A stretch of DNA of 18,586 nucleotides from Suillus spraguei. Lineage: Eukaryota; Basidiomycota; Agaricomycetes; Boletales; Suillaceae. Shown in pieces: positions 10,229 to 18,586 of this stretch (its first letter is position 1; every line of letters starts with the position of its first letter). The position numbers were made by a program, and so were the translations under genes. The stretch is taken from assembly GCA_016800925.1 (NCBI GenBank), contig JABCPU010001012.1, positions 1 to 18,586 on the forward strand, given 5' to 3'. Under the pieces are notes generated by a model that was given only the letters and a program-made list of their open reading frames with translations, did no database searches and was not told the origin of the DNA.

Positions 10229-11244
10229 ATGAGATCTCAACCAGCAGTCAGATTTTATGAACCTCCGGTCACTGAATACAACTCAATGGATGTGGATGAC
10301 TCAACCGAGTCCCGGATTTCACTAGGTATGTTGTGCTTTCAGTACAGCTCTCAATTGACCGGAGATGGACCAGATGCACTGGATGATGTATACCTTGGGC
10401 CGGATGATGAGACTGAGTCCCGGATTTCATCAGGTATGTGTTGCTTTGAGTATATCTTACAATTGACTGGACATTTATTAGATCCAAGTGAAGATGTATA
10501 CCTTGGGCCGGATGATGAGATCGACTATGATTCTGGGTCATCAGGTGTTCCGGATGTCTTGGATGCAGTTTCTGGTAGGTTTCTCAATTCACATTTAGAT
10601 AATCCAACTGTGGATGTTCATTCAATCCATCCAGATCATTTATACCCGGCTCAGCCTGAGGAACTGCCTTTGTTCAACGATCCGGACTTGTACCTAGGGC
10701 CTGATGATGATCTTATTGATTGTGATGAAGCACCGGAATGTGCTGATGTTGAGACTGATGCTCCGGCTATCCCAGGAATAGCAATTCCAGGTGAGTTCAC
10801 CCATACAATCTCATTTTTATTGTTGATGTGATGTCCCAAGCACATGCAACACCTCCTAAATGTCAGTCCCCCATACCGGAACTCAGCAATGAAGACCTGC
10901 GTGCCATGCTTAGGGAGTTCATGCCCCTAGGGTCATATGATCAAACAGAATGTGAGATTTAATTGTTCATCATGTATCTTTCTGCTAATTTTCTTGAAGT
11001 TGAATCAATTCTGGATCGCCTGGACCATTACCAACAGCGTCATGGCCATCTTCCGGAGCCTACCGTACATCAACTCCTCGAGGCCGACCGACCATTCCGA
11101 GTGGCTTGGGCTGACACATCCGACAAACTCAGAAGAGCTGATATGGACCTCCGGAGGTTGCAAAGGGCCAAACAGATGAGCTCTGAATTGCTGCTTGTAT
11201 TAGATACCCTCATTGAAAAGTGTGATGATCAACCCCATATGTAA
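10229..11244 (+). CDS. Gene D, intact acidic protein with YLGPDD repeats, unknown function
   Basis: Three exons (10229-10790, 10841-10951, 11000-11244) join in phase to 918 bases, 305 residues plus stop. The introns are 50 and 48 bases; the second has a clear branch site (TGCTAAT) before its TTGAAG acceptor. Residues 27-62 and 63-98 are two copies of a 36-residue unit (SRIS-GM-CF-Y--QLTG ... DVYLGPDDE), and a third YLGPDD motif lies at 155-160. The first half is strongly acidic. Exon 3 looks helical and charged (ESILDRLDHYQQ, then DTSDKLRRADMDLRRLQRAK), so a coiled coil or helical bundle is likely. There is no signal peptide or membrane span. I do not recognise the family. It is divergent from B and convergent with A. 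This is the only gene of the A-D-B set whose frame is fully open, and only in this arm. Confidence 0.78.
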
Positions 11245-11245
11245 A

Positions 11246-11648
11246 TATTTTGATATTCATTCACATACTTACATCATGTTCACCACTGAATTTTTCATGT
11301 ATAACAATGACATTTCCAATTGATTTTAGATGATGCACACACCCAATTGTCCCATTCCAACAGCCAATTATTGATTCCCGGGGTCCGGAGCTCGGTGATT
11401 GGGATTCATCCGGAACTCGGTGATCGGGTTTCGTGATATTTGGATTTTCATTCACATACTTAAATCATGTGAACCACTGAATTTTTCATGTATATCAATG
11501 ACAGTTCCAATGTATTTTAGATGATGCACAAACCCTAATCTCTAATACCAACTACCAATGATTGATACTTGGGTGCCGGACCTCGGTGATCGGGAGTCGT
11601 CCGGAACTCGGTGATCAGGATACGTCCGGAACTCGGTGCTTAGGATTC
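11246..11648. repeat. Two-copy direct repeat of about 190-210 bp
   Basis: Copy 1 (about 11246-11433) and copy 2 (about 11434-11648) share, in order, a TTCATTCACATACTT word, CACTGAATTTTTCATGTATA, CAATGACA, TTTTAGATGATGCACA and a closing CCGG-rich part (CCGGAACTCGGTGATC). Copy 2 is longer because its CCGG part is expanded into three 25-base units. The same duplication exists in the left arm, so it predates the palindrome. Confidence 0.82.
11574..11648. repeat. Three 25-bp tandem units (CCGG minisatellite), right arm
   Basis: Units at 11574-11598, 11599-11623 and 11624-11648 each contain CCGGAACTCGGTG or a close variant. They mirror 1419-1493. Confidence 0.86.
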
Positions 11649-11736
11649 AACATTTTGGAAGTGGGACACTGTGTTTTAAGAAGTGTGACAAATGATGAAA
11701 ATGTGGTAAACATGGGGGCAGTTTGGTATATGTACA

Positions 11737-13595
11737 TTATTTCCTTCCCCTTGCCCTGGTTACTCGAAGTGTACTCTCTACCGGCTTTTGAGACTTACTC
11801 CGGGTGGTCCTTGCGGATGGTTCAATGACAGCTTTCTTGCCCTGTATACTCCTTGGTTCCGGCGATGCGTTCCTCTCTTCCACTTCCTCAGTGATCCCGG
11901 CCAGGAGGTCGCCCATCCGTGATGTCAAAAGTGCACCTGCCTTGGCCGGCCTGGCCGGGCGAGGCTCCGGCATTGAACATGGAACTTCTGTCTCCTTGGG
12001 TGCTGAAGATGGGTGTGCTATTTGTCTGGGTTTCTTCAGTGGGGATCGACCATCAGCCGAGTCATCATCAATGTCATCCTCCTTGTCATGAGTTTCACTG
12101 TCGGTATCACTCTCGGCTTCGGTTGATGGATCCCGGGGCCTTCGGAGAGTTCCACTCTTCTGCATTCTCACTTGACGAGTCATGCGATGGCGACTTGCCG
12201 GATACCACAGATGGTACCATGTCCCCATCCTTGTTCTTCCATGCTTTGAACAGAAATGTTGAATCTTTTCCTGTTTCCTGCTGAGCATACCAGAAATTGA
12301 GCAAGGCCGTTGTGTCCCAGTTTTGCAACTTCGAAGGCTCCTTCAGGTCAATATCGCCGGAAGATACTTCCTTGCCACAAAGTCATCCTGACTTTGTACG
12401 AGGGCACTCCATGGCACGACAGCCTTGTCATTCCCGGAACATATTCCTGTGTCCACGCATTCAGCAACATCTCAGATGTTGCCACGAAAGACTCACTGTA
12501 GTGCGATGTAAGAAACGCCCTGACTATGGCTTTCTTCTCCTCAAGTTTTGTTTCCGTGATGTCTGGAAGCAACGGCATCCCATTTCCATCTGTGTCGAGT
12601 TCCAAAGCTGGTTTTCTGACTCTTTTGCGACCTCCCTTGACCTGTCGTCCTCCGTCCTGTGCCCCGGCACCTATCATTGTGATGATCAACGAATTCATTC
12701 TTGCATCCAAAGTTCAAACACTCACCGAACTGTTCCTGGGCGTACTCCTGCCATACTGGCTCAATGTCCTCCCAGTCCTTAGTCTTCATGAAGCTGTCCC
12801 CATCTCCTAATGCCTCATTATCATCATGCCTGCACACATATATTGAGATCCAAGATCGGCGATGACGGACACAATTGACTTACATCCCGAACAGAACCTC
12901 TCCCTGTTCATTCTTCCAAGCTGACAACACAAAAACTCTCATCCCGCATTGCCTCCACATCTCTTTCGAAAAGTGCTCCATATATGCCGGTCCCTTCTTA
13001 CGAGCAACTTCTGCTTGTATCTCCGGAGGAGGAAAGCTGTTTGACCATTCTTCCGCTGTTTCTTTTGCCTTCTCCAACTCGTCGTCGTCCAATTCAGCCA
13101 TGACTCTCTTCACAGCCCCCTGATAATGTTTGAACATACTGGGATCTCCCGGCTTTGCCCCGGACTCGTCCTCAATCCTCTTTAGCACCTCTTCGCGCTT
13201 CTGCTGGTAGACCACCATCCTAGGCGTCCATTTCCTCCCATACTTTATCATGTCCTTCCTTTCCTTCCTTTTCTTGTTGTTGAACAACCAAGTGTTATAC
13301 ATCTGAGAGTTGATGGAAGAATAAGATGTTAAAATTGTAGTTTTTCAACACAACGAAGACGCATCACCTGCTTCCTCTTTTTCCATTGTCCTTGGTCGAC
13401 TTTAGGAGCAAACAACCTGGCTGCCCTGGCAATTGCAGTGAAAACCCCTCGCTTCTCACCCCTTTTGGCCGCGGTCCACTCAGGAAGGTAGTTCTTCAAC
13501 TCCGAAATTTCGTTTTCCGTGAGCTTCTGTGTCTGTGGTTGACGTGCCCTATTTCTGCCGGAAGTCAAGTGAGTGGAATGACCCGTCCTTGCCAT
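11737..13595 (-). CDS. Gene A, large charged protein of unknown function; exon 4 frame disturbed
   Basis: Exon 1 is 13595-13368 (76 codons), exon 2 13302-12884, exon 3 12829-12726 and exon 4 12670-11737. The introns are 65, 54 and 55 bases, all GT-AG, and the first three junctions join in phase. The product would be about 560 residues. Exons 1-2 are basic and probably helical (QWKKRKQ, NNKKRKERKD). Exon 2 ends in a segment (FSKEMWRQCGMRVFVLSAW) that looks like a conserved core. The last third is acidic (DKEDDIDDDSADG), followed by a basic tail (TRSKSQKP, RARGRK) that could be a nuclear signal. In exon 4 the frame changes once in both arms near 12440 (left 640), and this arm also has a lost base near 12355 balanced by a gained base near 12199. 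I do not recognise the family. A DNA- or chromatin-related role is only a guess from charge. It is divergent from the KDZ gene. Confidence 0.7.
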
Positions 13596-13832
13596 GGTGA
13601 ATCAAATTGCAGAATGGGCTGAGGATAAGCAAGGTGGAAGAATGAACGAATTGACAGAAGTTGATCTTTGACAAAAGCCTAACAGTAGCTTAATTGAGCT
13701 ATATTGGTCCCGAAGCCATAAATGGACATAAATTTGTAATGAGTCGGCAGGACTGTATGACACCACAATGTAATAAAAATTCATTCCACCTGAGCAGATG
13801 CTTTGCTTGCAACATTAGCATTATAAAATAAG
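13596..13832. promoter_or_regulatory. Divergent intergenic region between A and the KDZ gene
   Basis: This 237-base AT-rich gap separates the ATG of A (13595, minus) and the first open segment of the KDZ gene (13833, plus). It would have to contain both promoters. I see no strong motif or repeat. The division is uncertain on the KDZ side because the true start of that gene is not clear. Confidence 0.4.
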
Positions 13833-16168
13833 ATGAAGATAGGTAGATGCACCCCATTGCAAAAATCCCACAGGGTAGAAGCAAGGGGCAGCAAGGGTAG
13901 AAAGATTTGGGTCAAGGTCCCACTTGCAAGCACAAGACGACGAGCCTACAGGTCCATGCCTCACTCTCCCCCAGAATCACCAACACTTCAGCCTGTTCAG
14001 GCACCACCTCCTTGGGATGACTTTCCTGACAATACTTACGAGCAAGACCAAGGCTCATTTGAGCCATTGCAACTCCCAAAAACCATGGCAAGTTCATGTT
14101 AAATGTTGGAGTGTCATTCAAACTATAGCTCAATATAAAAAATGCAGAGTCAAAATGACTACCTCAGGCAATGGCTGCCAAGGCAGGAATCATATCTGCA
14201 TCACCTCCTGGATCGAGAAGCTCCACCAGAAGACAGGAGATGCATCATCTGCCACCAGGATGGGGTCTACAAATGTCAAGATTGTCTTGGCGAGCCTCTC
14301 TATTGCACGGGCTGTTGCAGGAGTCAACATCGTTGCAATCCTTTCCACTGGATCAGTCAATGGAATGGTCAATTCTTCGAGCGGAGTTGTCTCGCTCATG
14401 TGGGACTCACCATACACCTCGGGCATGATGGCAAGCAATGTCCGGTGCTCACAGATAGGTGGGATTTGTTCGAAGGAGATGAACCTGAAGACCAGCTTGA
14501 GCCCGAAGATCTTCCGTCTGTGTCGGGACCTGAGTTCCAGCCGAAGGAAAACACCATGGTCATCGTTGACAAGTCCGGAGTTCACCGCCTCGAGGTTCGC
14601 TGCTGCGATTGTCCAAATGCCATGAGTCCGGACATTCAAATGTTTCGGCATGGATTTTTCCCTGCATCGTTTAACAGGCCGAAGACCGTGTTTACCTTCG
14701 GAGTGCTGGATGATTTTCTATTGGACAACCTTGAATGCGGCACCTCCGCAATGAACTATTACAGTAAGCTCCGGCGAATGACCTCGAGCATGTTTCCACA
14801 CCTTGTTCCGGTAATGCTATTTGTGCTTCATCTAAAGGACATGATGTTGACACAGGCCGTGGCAAGGATCGATACAGAGAGCTCATGAGAGTCGCTCGAC
14901 AGTGGAGGCAGTTGAAGACCATGAAATGGCATGGCTATGGCCATCGTTCTGACATCCCGAACGCAGGAGATCTTGCATTATTTTGCCCGGCATGTCCTCA
15001 GCCTGGGATTAATGTATCTTTGTCAGGGGATGAATCACTTGATGAGTGAGTCATGTTCAATACCGAAGTGAACTCGGCGATGATAAGAACTCCAAGCTGG
15101 AAATACACCCGGTCATTTGTGATGGACGGAAATTTCAAAGCTGAACACCTGCATCCCATTAATCCCCTCGATGAAGTTTGGCTTTCAGATGGGCTTGGAT
15201 TCATGGTCGGAAAGGACAGGTATAACATGCATCTTGCGGAGGCTGCTGACACGGTGGAAAAAATCGAGCTGCAACAATCACCGGGCGGTCAATCAAGCAA
15301 ATGCGGCGCGGCAAAGCTCAAGTCCACAGGAATTGTGCAGATGACGATCCTGACGACTTGAACATAGATATTCTTGATTATCGATGATGACCCAGCAGAT
15401 TTCACCGAGACATCTGATGCATGGACAAACTCCCCTGAGCTCACCATAATTCCATTGCCATCAAACCTCGGGTTGAACATTGCATGCTGTATGGCAGAGG
15501 ATGATGATTCCATTGGAGATGTCGCTTCGTGAAGGGCAGGCCAATGATGCCCTGCACCAATCTCTGCATTCACTTGTGCAACAGGCTATCCTGTTCCGAA
15601 CAACAGTTAGAAGCCAAATCTCAAGCCCTAAAAATCGAGCGTGGTCCCAGGTGACATCAGTGCAGCAGGCAGTATCCTACATGCCAGTATATATACAAAA
15701 ACCAGGAAGCAAATGATACAACAAATTGAGCTGGGGCCAGACCAGCTTCAGAAATACACACCCCTGCTTCGCGAGCAGCTCAAAATCAGCACCATCTTGA
15801 TCCAACGCCCAGGTCAGCAAAATGAGTCCCTCGCTTGGTTCTGGTCAGTGGAAGTCGACATGGAGGGTCAGAAAATTTGTGGAATGAGGAATGTGAGTTC
15901 GGGCATGCTTGATATATTCTGTGGTGAGCTGACAAGACCCATCCCAAGTTTACTGAGTTCATTGGCTTCGGGCAAAGGCACTATGGATCGATGGATGGAA
16001 GAAATATCATTGGTGCAATCAGATGGATTGGACGTGCAACTTTTTCTTGTGGAAGGCAACCAAATGGGGTCCCGGATGCAGGAATCATTGTTGAAACAAC
16101 TTCCGGGTCATGCATGCTATGCCGGAAGGCAGTCTCACATGTATTCCTTACTAGCTCAGGATGCATAG
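13833..16168 (+). pseudogene. Decayed KDZ-class transposase with CxC2 cysteine cluster
   Basis: KDZ (Kyakuja-Dileera-Zisupton) transposases are RNase H-fold DNA transposases expanded in basidiomycetes. A proline-rich N-terminus (13833-14102) is followed, after a break or intron, by an open stretch from 14142 with the phrase SQNDYLRQWLP and the CxC2 cluster. Counting from 14142, the cluster has C34-x2-C37, C45-x2-C48, C55-x2-C58 and H63. An intron at 14811-14866 joins FPHLVP to DRYREL in phase. Then come PACPQPGI, the MDGNFKAEH motif with the likely first catalytic Asp (15125-15127), CNNHRAVNQANA and STGI (to 15334). The C-terminal part resumes with IPLPSN, LREGQANDALH (about 15524), ESLAWFW, VHWLRAKA and GHACYAGRQ, ending at TAG 16166-16168. 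Lesions are TGA at 15047-15049, a lost base near 15311, several later frameshifts, and a missing central catalytic region. It cannot encode an active enzyme as read. Confidence 0.86.
14241..14441 (+). other. CxC2 zinc-binding cluster of the KDZ transposase
   Basis: Within one open frame there are four close CxxC/CxxH pairs (CIIC, CQDC, CTGC, then H) and a WxGxFFER segment, closing at LGHDGKQC. This order is the known CxC2 module (cysteine cluster associated with KDZ transposases). The reading frame is clean across the module, unlike the rest of the gene. Confidence 0.88.
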
Positions 16169-16489
16169 GCAGCATTTCAAGACCTGCAGCCCTCGTTGAT
16201 CGATGGTGCACATGAATGAATTTGTTTTGCTGATTGAAACGCATATTTGACACCAACAAACATTGAGTCCCGGAATTGTCCGGGTCAGCCACATGTCGGA
16301 GTTTGAATTTCTAATCCATCCAATCAGTGACTCATATCATCAGCTCTTCACATCTGTCAGTGTCATTCCCAGCGTCACACTCTTGCATTAGCCATGCCTA
16401 AACTCCTGCATCCACATCTGGCACTCCAAATACTGGACATCACTGGGCAACCATGAAGCTGACCTTCAAGATATTTCTTGTACTTTGAT
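16169..16489. other. Gap between KDZ remnant and gene E, no gene
   Basis: This 321-base stretch has stops in all plus frames. It contains a small perfect inverted repeat (CCCGGA, four-base loop, TCCGGG) at 16269-16284, which could be part of an element end but is too short to prove anything. No terminal inverted repeat of the KDZ element could be identified by eye. Confidence 0.6.
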
Positions 16490-17182
16490 ATGGCTGCATC
16501 GCGCATCCGCGCATGTATCTCTCAATATCAGATGGAGGCTGCTAACAACCCTCCCCTTCTGCCCGGATCATGTACTTTAAAGCCGGGTTGCAAATGGGAG
16601 ATCAATGTAAGTGACTGATTACCGGATGACCGGCTGACTTTTTGGGCAATGCTGAGATTTCCAACAGACATTTGTTATGCCACTCCTGCAGTACTCAGCT
16701 GCAAGGAACATCATTTCTGTTGTTCCAAGCCCCGTCGCTCATGTCCTGACATTGTATCCCAATGCTCACCTGGAACACTGTTCCAGACACATCTTTTCAT
16801 CCCACCTATGTCAGTTTGATGATGTTGCAGCTCTGGGACATCCATCCCGGATTAATTCCCAGCTATGATACTCCATGGTGGATGGGACACACCGAAATTC
16901 CGAATGAACCATGGCAATGGGGTCAGATCATGAGGTCCTGTGTCGTTCACTACCAGCATTGGATGGAAAATGGAGTTGAGGATGATGGTTTGGTTCTTCC
17001 TGAGGTTAAATGACTCATCAGGCCCATCAGTGATGGGACTTAAGATGATCGAGCACGCCTGGTAGCATTGATGAGGAGCAAGATGAGGGTATCCATGAGA
17101 AGATGGCAGAGGTGAAGATGTACACTGACATGCTACAGAGATTGAAGAGAGGCAGGGGAGTGGATCCTCTTCACTGTGTTTA
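16490..17182 (+). CDS. Gene E, possible short protein gene, unrecognised and probably broken
   Basis: An ATG at 16490 opens 39 codons (MAASRIRACISQ..., ending KPGCKWEIN), followed by a credible 61-base intron 16607-16667 (gtaagt donor, CTGAC branch site, caacag acceptor). The phase-preserving frame after the intron runs to 16868. A different frame, 16762-17013, is more protein-like, with a tryptophan-rich stretch (DTPWWMGHTEIP, then EPWQWGQIM), so a frameshift near 16770 is likely. A last short segment (EKMAEVKMYTDMLQRLKRG) ends at TAG 17180-17182. I recognise no domain. It may be a second gene of the KDZ element or a captured host fragment. Confidence 0.4.
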
Positions 17183-17289
17183 GATTAGAATGGTCTTCAT
17201 TTCATACATGATGTAAAATATTTATTCCATCCAAATGATTTCTTGGACTCGCGATATTTTGTTCCGGATTTCGACGACTGGATGTGAAG
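17183..17289. other. Short AT-rich link between gene E and the distal satellite
   Basis: About 107 bases follow the TAG at 17182. They include ATGATGTAAAATATTTATTCC, which could serve as a 3' end region for gene E. Repeat-like sequence begins near 17290. Confidence 0.4.
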
Positions 17290-18586
17290 ATCGAATGTAG
17301 AGTCCTAAATCCCAAATGCTGAGTGGCGAATGCCGAGTGCCATGGTACTTAGATTGGGACTCAATTCATGGGACTCGACTTCCGAATGGCAAGATTGCTC
17401 ACATATTTCTGAGTGGCGAGTCACAAATCTTAGGTACCGAACCAAACCCCAAATTGTGGACTACCGATTTCATGGTTTGGGGTTCAGCAATCAAGGTTAG
17501 AACAAAATAGATATCTGTGCGACAGTGTGGGGTTCGGCACTCAACATATGTGGATCAATAACTTTCACATTATTCTGAGTGCCGAGTCCCGAGTTCCGTG
17601 CCGGTCCTCGCAGTCGGCATCGGCACTTAACATGTGTGCATCCATATCATTCACAATGTTGTGATCCCGAGTCCCGAGTCCTGGCTGCCGGAGTTCGGGG
17701 TTCGGCACCCAACATGGTATTTTCTGAGTGCCGAGTGCCGAGTTCGGGTGCCGGGGCTCAGCAGTCGGCGTTCGGGACTTAACATGTGTGCATCAATATC
17801 ATTCCACAATGTTGTGTGTCCCGCAGTCCCGAGTTCCGGCTGCCGGGGTTCGAGAGTTCGGCACTCAACATGTGTGGATTATTCTGAGTGCCGAGTGCCG
17901 AGTTCTGCACCAGGCTCGGCAGTCGGCATTCGGCACTTAACATGTGTGCATCTATATCATTCACAATGTTGTGTGTCCCGAGTCCCGAGTTCCGGCTGCC
18001 GGGTTCGGGGTTCGCACTTTACATATGGGAATCAGTATCTCACAATGTTGTGAGTCCCAGTTCCGGCTGCCGGGTTTGGGTTCGGCACTCAACATGTGTG
18101 GATTATTGTGAGTGCTGAGTGCTGAGTTCCGGGTGCAGGGCTCGCAGTTGGCGTTCGGCACTTAACATGGTGCATCAATATCATTCACAATGTTGTGAGT
18201 CCAAGTTCCGGCTGCCGGAGCTCGGGGTTCAGCACTCAACATGTGTGGATGATTCTGAGTGCCAAGCCGAGTTCCGGGTGCCGGGCTCGGCCAGTCGCAT
18301 TCAGCACTTAACATGTGTGCATCAATATCATTCACAATGTTGTGAGTCCGAGTTCCGGCTGCCGGAGCTCGGGTTCGGCACTCAACATGTGTGGATGATT
18401 CTGAGTGCCGAGTGCCGAGTTCTGGTGCCGGGGCTCGGCAGTCGGCGTTCGGCACTTACCATGTGTGCATCAATATCATTGACAATGTTGTGTGTCCCAA
18501 TCCCGAGTTCCGGCTGCCCGGGTTCCGGTTCGCCACTTGATATGTGGAATCAGTATCTTGCACACGGGTCGGCATTCGGCATTCGG
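17290..18586. repeat. Distal degenerate satellite array, open at window end
   Basis: Dimeric units of about 146-168 bases alternate between a half ending GGCACTTAACATGTGTGCAT and a half ending GGCACTCAACATGTGTGGAT, each preceded by GAGTTCCGGCTGCCGG-like blocks. The second half-unit recurs near 17538, 17706, 17862, 18086, 18232 and 18378; the step of 224 fits one and a half units. Words such as GGGGTTCGGCACTCAACATG are shared with the right half of the central array in the same orientation, so both arrays belong to one family. Open frames here are by-products of the repeat. Confidence 0.88.

Larger units (their letters stand above)
11245..11736. other. Intergenic region between convergent D and A, no gene
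   Basis: The gap holds two direct copies of a block of about 190 bases and three 25-base units, described separately. It probably also contains the 3' ends of both transcripts. The position matching the left-arm LTR insertion is ATATC at 11492-11496, read GATAT on the other strand; there is no insertion here. Confidence 0.78.
6905..13076. repeat. Right arm of giant inverted repeat
   Basis: This is the reverse complement of 1-6905 without the LTR. The symmetry centre is near 6905, where AGCTCC at 6897-6902 faces GGAGCT at 6908-6913, leaving no real spacer. The arm stops matching at 13076 only because the left partner ends at the window edge. The right arm holds the complete 5' end of gene A and the only intact copy of gene D. 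Confidence 0.95.

Noticed and set aside
1..13076. Palindrome as a simple sequencing artefact (missed hairpin adapter or fold-back read)
   Set aside because: Arms from one molecule would not differ by a 760-base LTR with target duplication, nor by consistent substitutions. A false join of two haplotypes is not excluded and is kept as the main alternative.
13596..13832. tRNA or other structural RNA gene between A and the KDZ gene
   Set aside because: No cloverleaf, A/B box pair or conserved stem was found by eye.
14190..14651. Minus-strand 153-codon frame opposite the KDZ gene
   Set aside because: The plus strand carries the CxC2 cluster in a clean frame; the minus frame has no family features.
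16269..16284. Terminal inverted repeat of the KDZ element
   Set aside because: A six-base stem with no partner at the other end of the gene is too short to call an element end.
17579..18455. Open frames of 60-139 codons in the distal satellite
   Set aside because: Same reason: the protein text is the satellite unit repeated, with frames shifting between units.
17290..18586. CRISPR-like array
   Set aside because: Both parts of each unit are repeated, so there are no unique spacers; the units are long and degenerate and the setting is a fungal nuclear genome.
17290..18586. Telomere or subtelomeric end
   Set aside because: No TTAGGG-type tandem repeat is present here or elsewhere in the window.

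Overview
The window looks like nuclear DNA of an agaricomycete (mushroom-type basidiomycete). The support is many short GT-AG introns (45-65 bases) with fungal-type branch points, a KDZ-class transposase with the CxC2 cysteine cluster typical of these fungi, an LTR relic, and degenerate satellite DNA. I see no bacterial, organellar, tRNA or rRNA features. No gene could be given a standard symbol.

Layout. Bases 1-13076 form one very large inverted repeat with almost no spacer and its centre near 6905. Each arm holds the same three genes, here called A, D and B, and the arms meet inside a satellite array (about 6110-7700). From the centre outward on the right: B (7881-10009, minus), a 219-base bidirectional promoter, D (10229-11244, plus), a duplicated intergenic block, and A (11737-13595, minus). 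The left arm mirrors this: B' (3821-5928, plus), D' (2587-3602, minus), A' (1-1330, plus, cut by the window edge). Only the left arm carries a 760-base solo LTR (1575-2334) with a 5-base target duplication; the matching place in the right arm is empty. To the right of the palindrome lie a decayed KDZ transposase (13833-16168, plus) divergent from A, an unrecognised gene E (16490-17182, plus), and a second array of the same satellite family (17290-18586) that runs off the window.

Gene content. D on the right is the only multi-exon gene that reads cleanly from start to stop (three exons, 305 residues). It is an acidic protein with internal repeats and matches no family I know. B carries a Zn2Cys6-like double cysteine cluster, a coiled coil and an acidic tail, so it may bind DNA. 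A is a large charged protein of unknown role with basic and acidic stretches. Copies of A and B are interrupted by small indels that mostly differ between the arms, so each copy shows the reading frame where the other is broken. The KDZ transposase keeps its N-terminal zinc cluster, the first likely catalytic Asp and its C-terminal region, but the middle of the catalytic domain is missing.

Interpretation (inference). The block satellite-B-D-A-KDZ-E-satellite may be a composite mobile unit whose passenger genes A, D and B travel with a KDZ transposase, and which has been duplicated head to head. The one-sided LTR argues against a simple palindromic-read artefact. A false join of two haplotypes remains possible and should be tested first.
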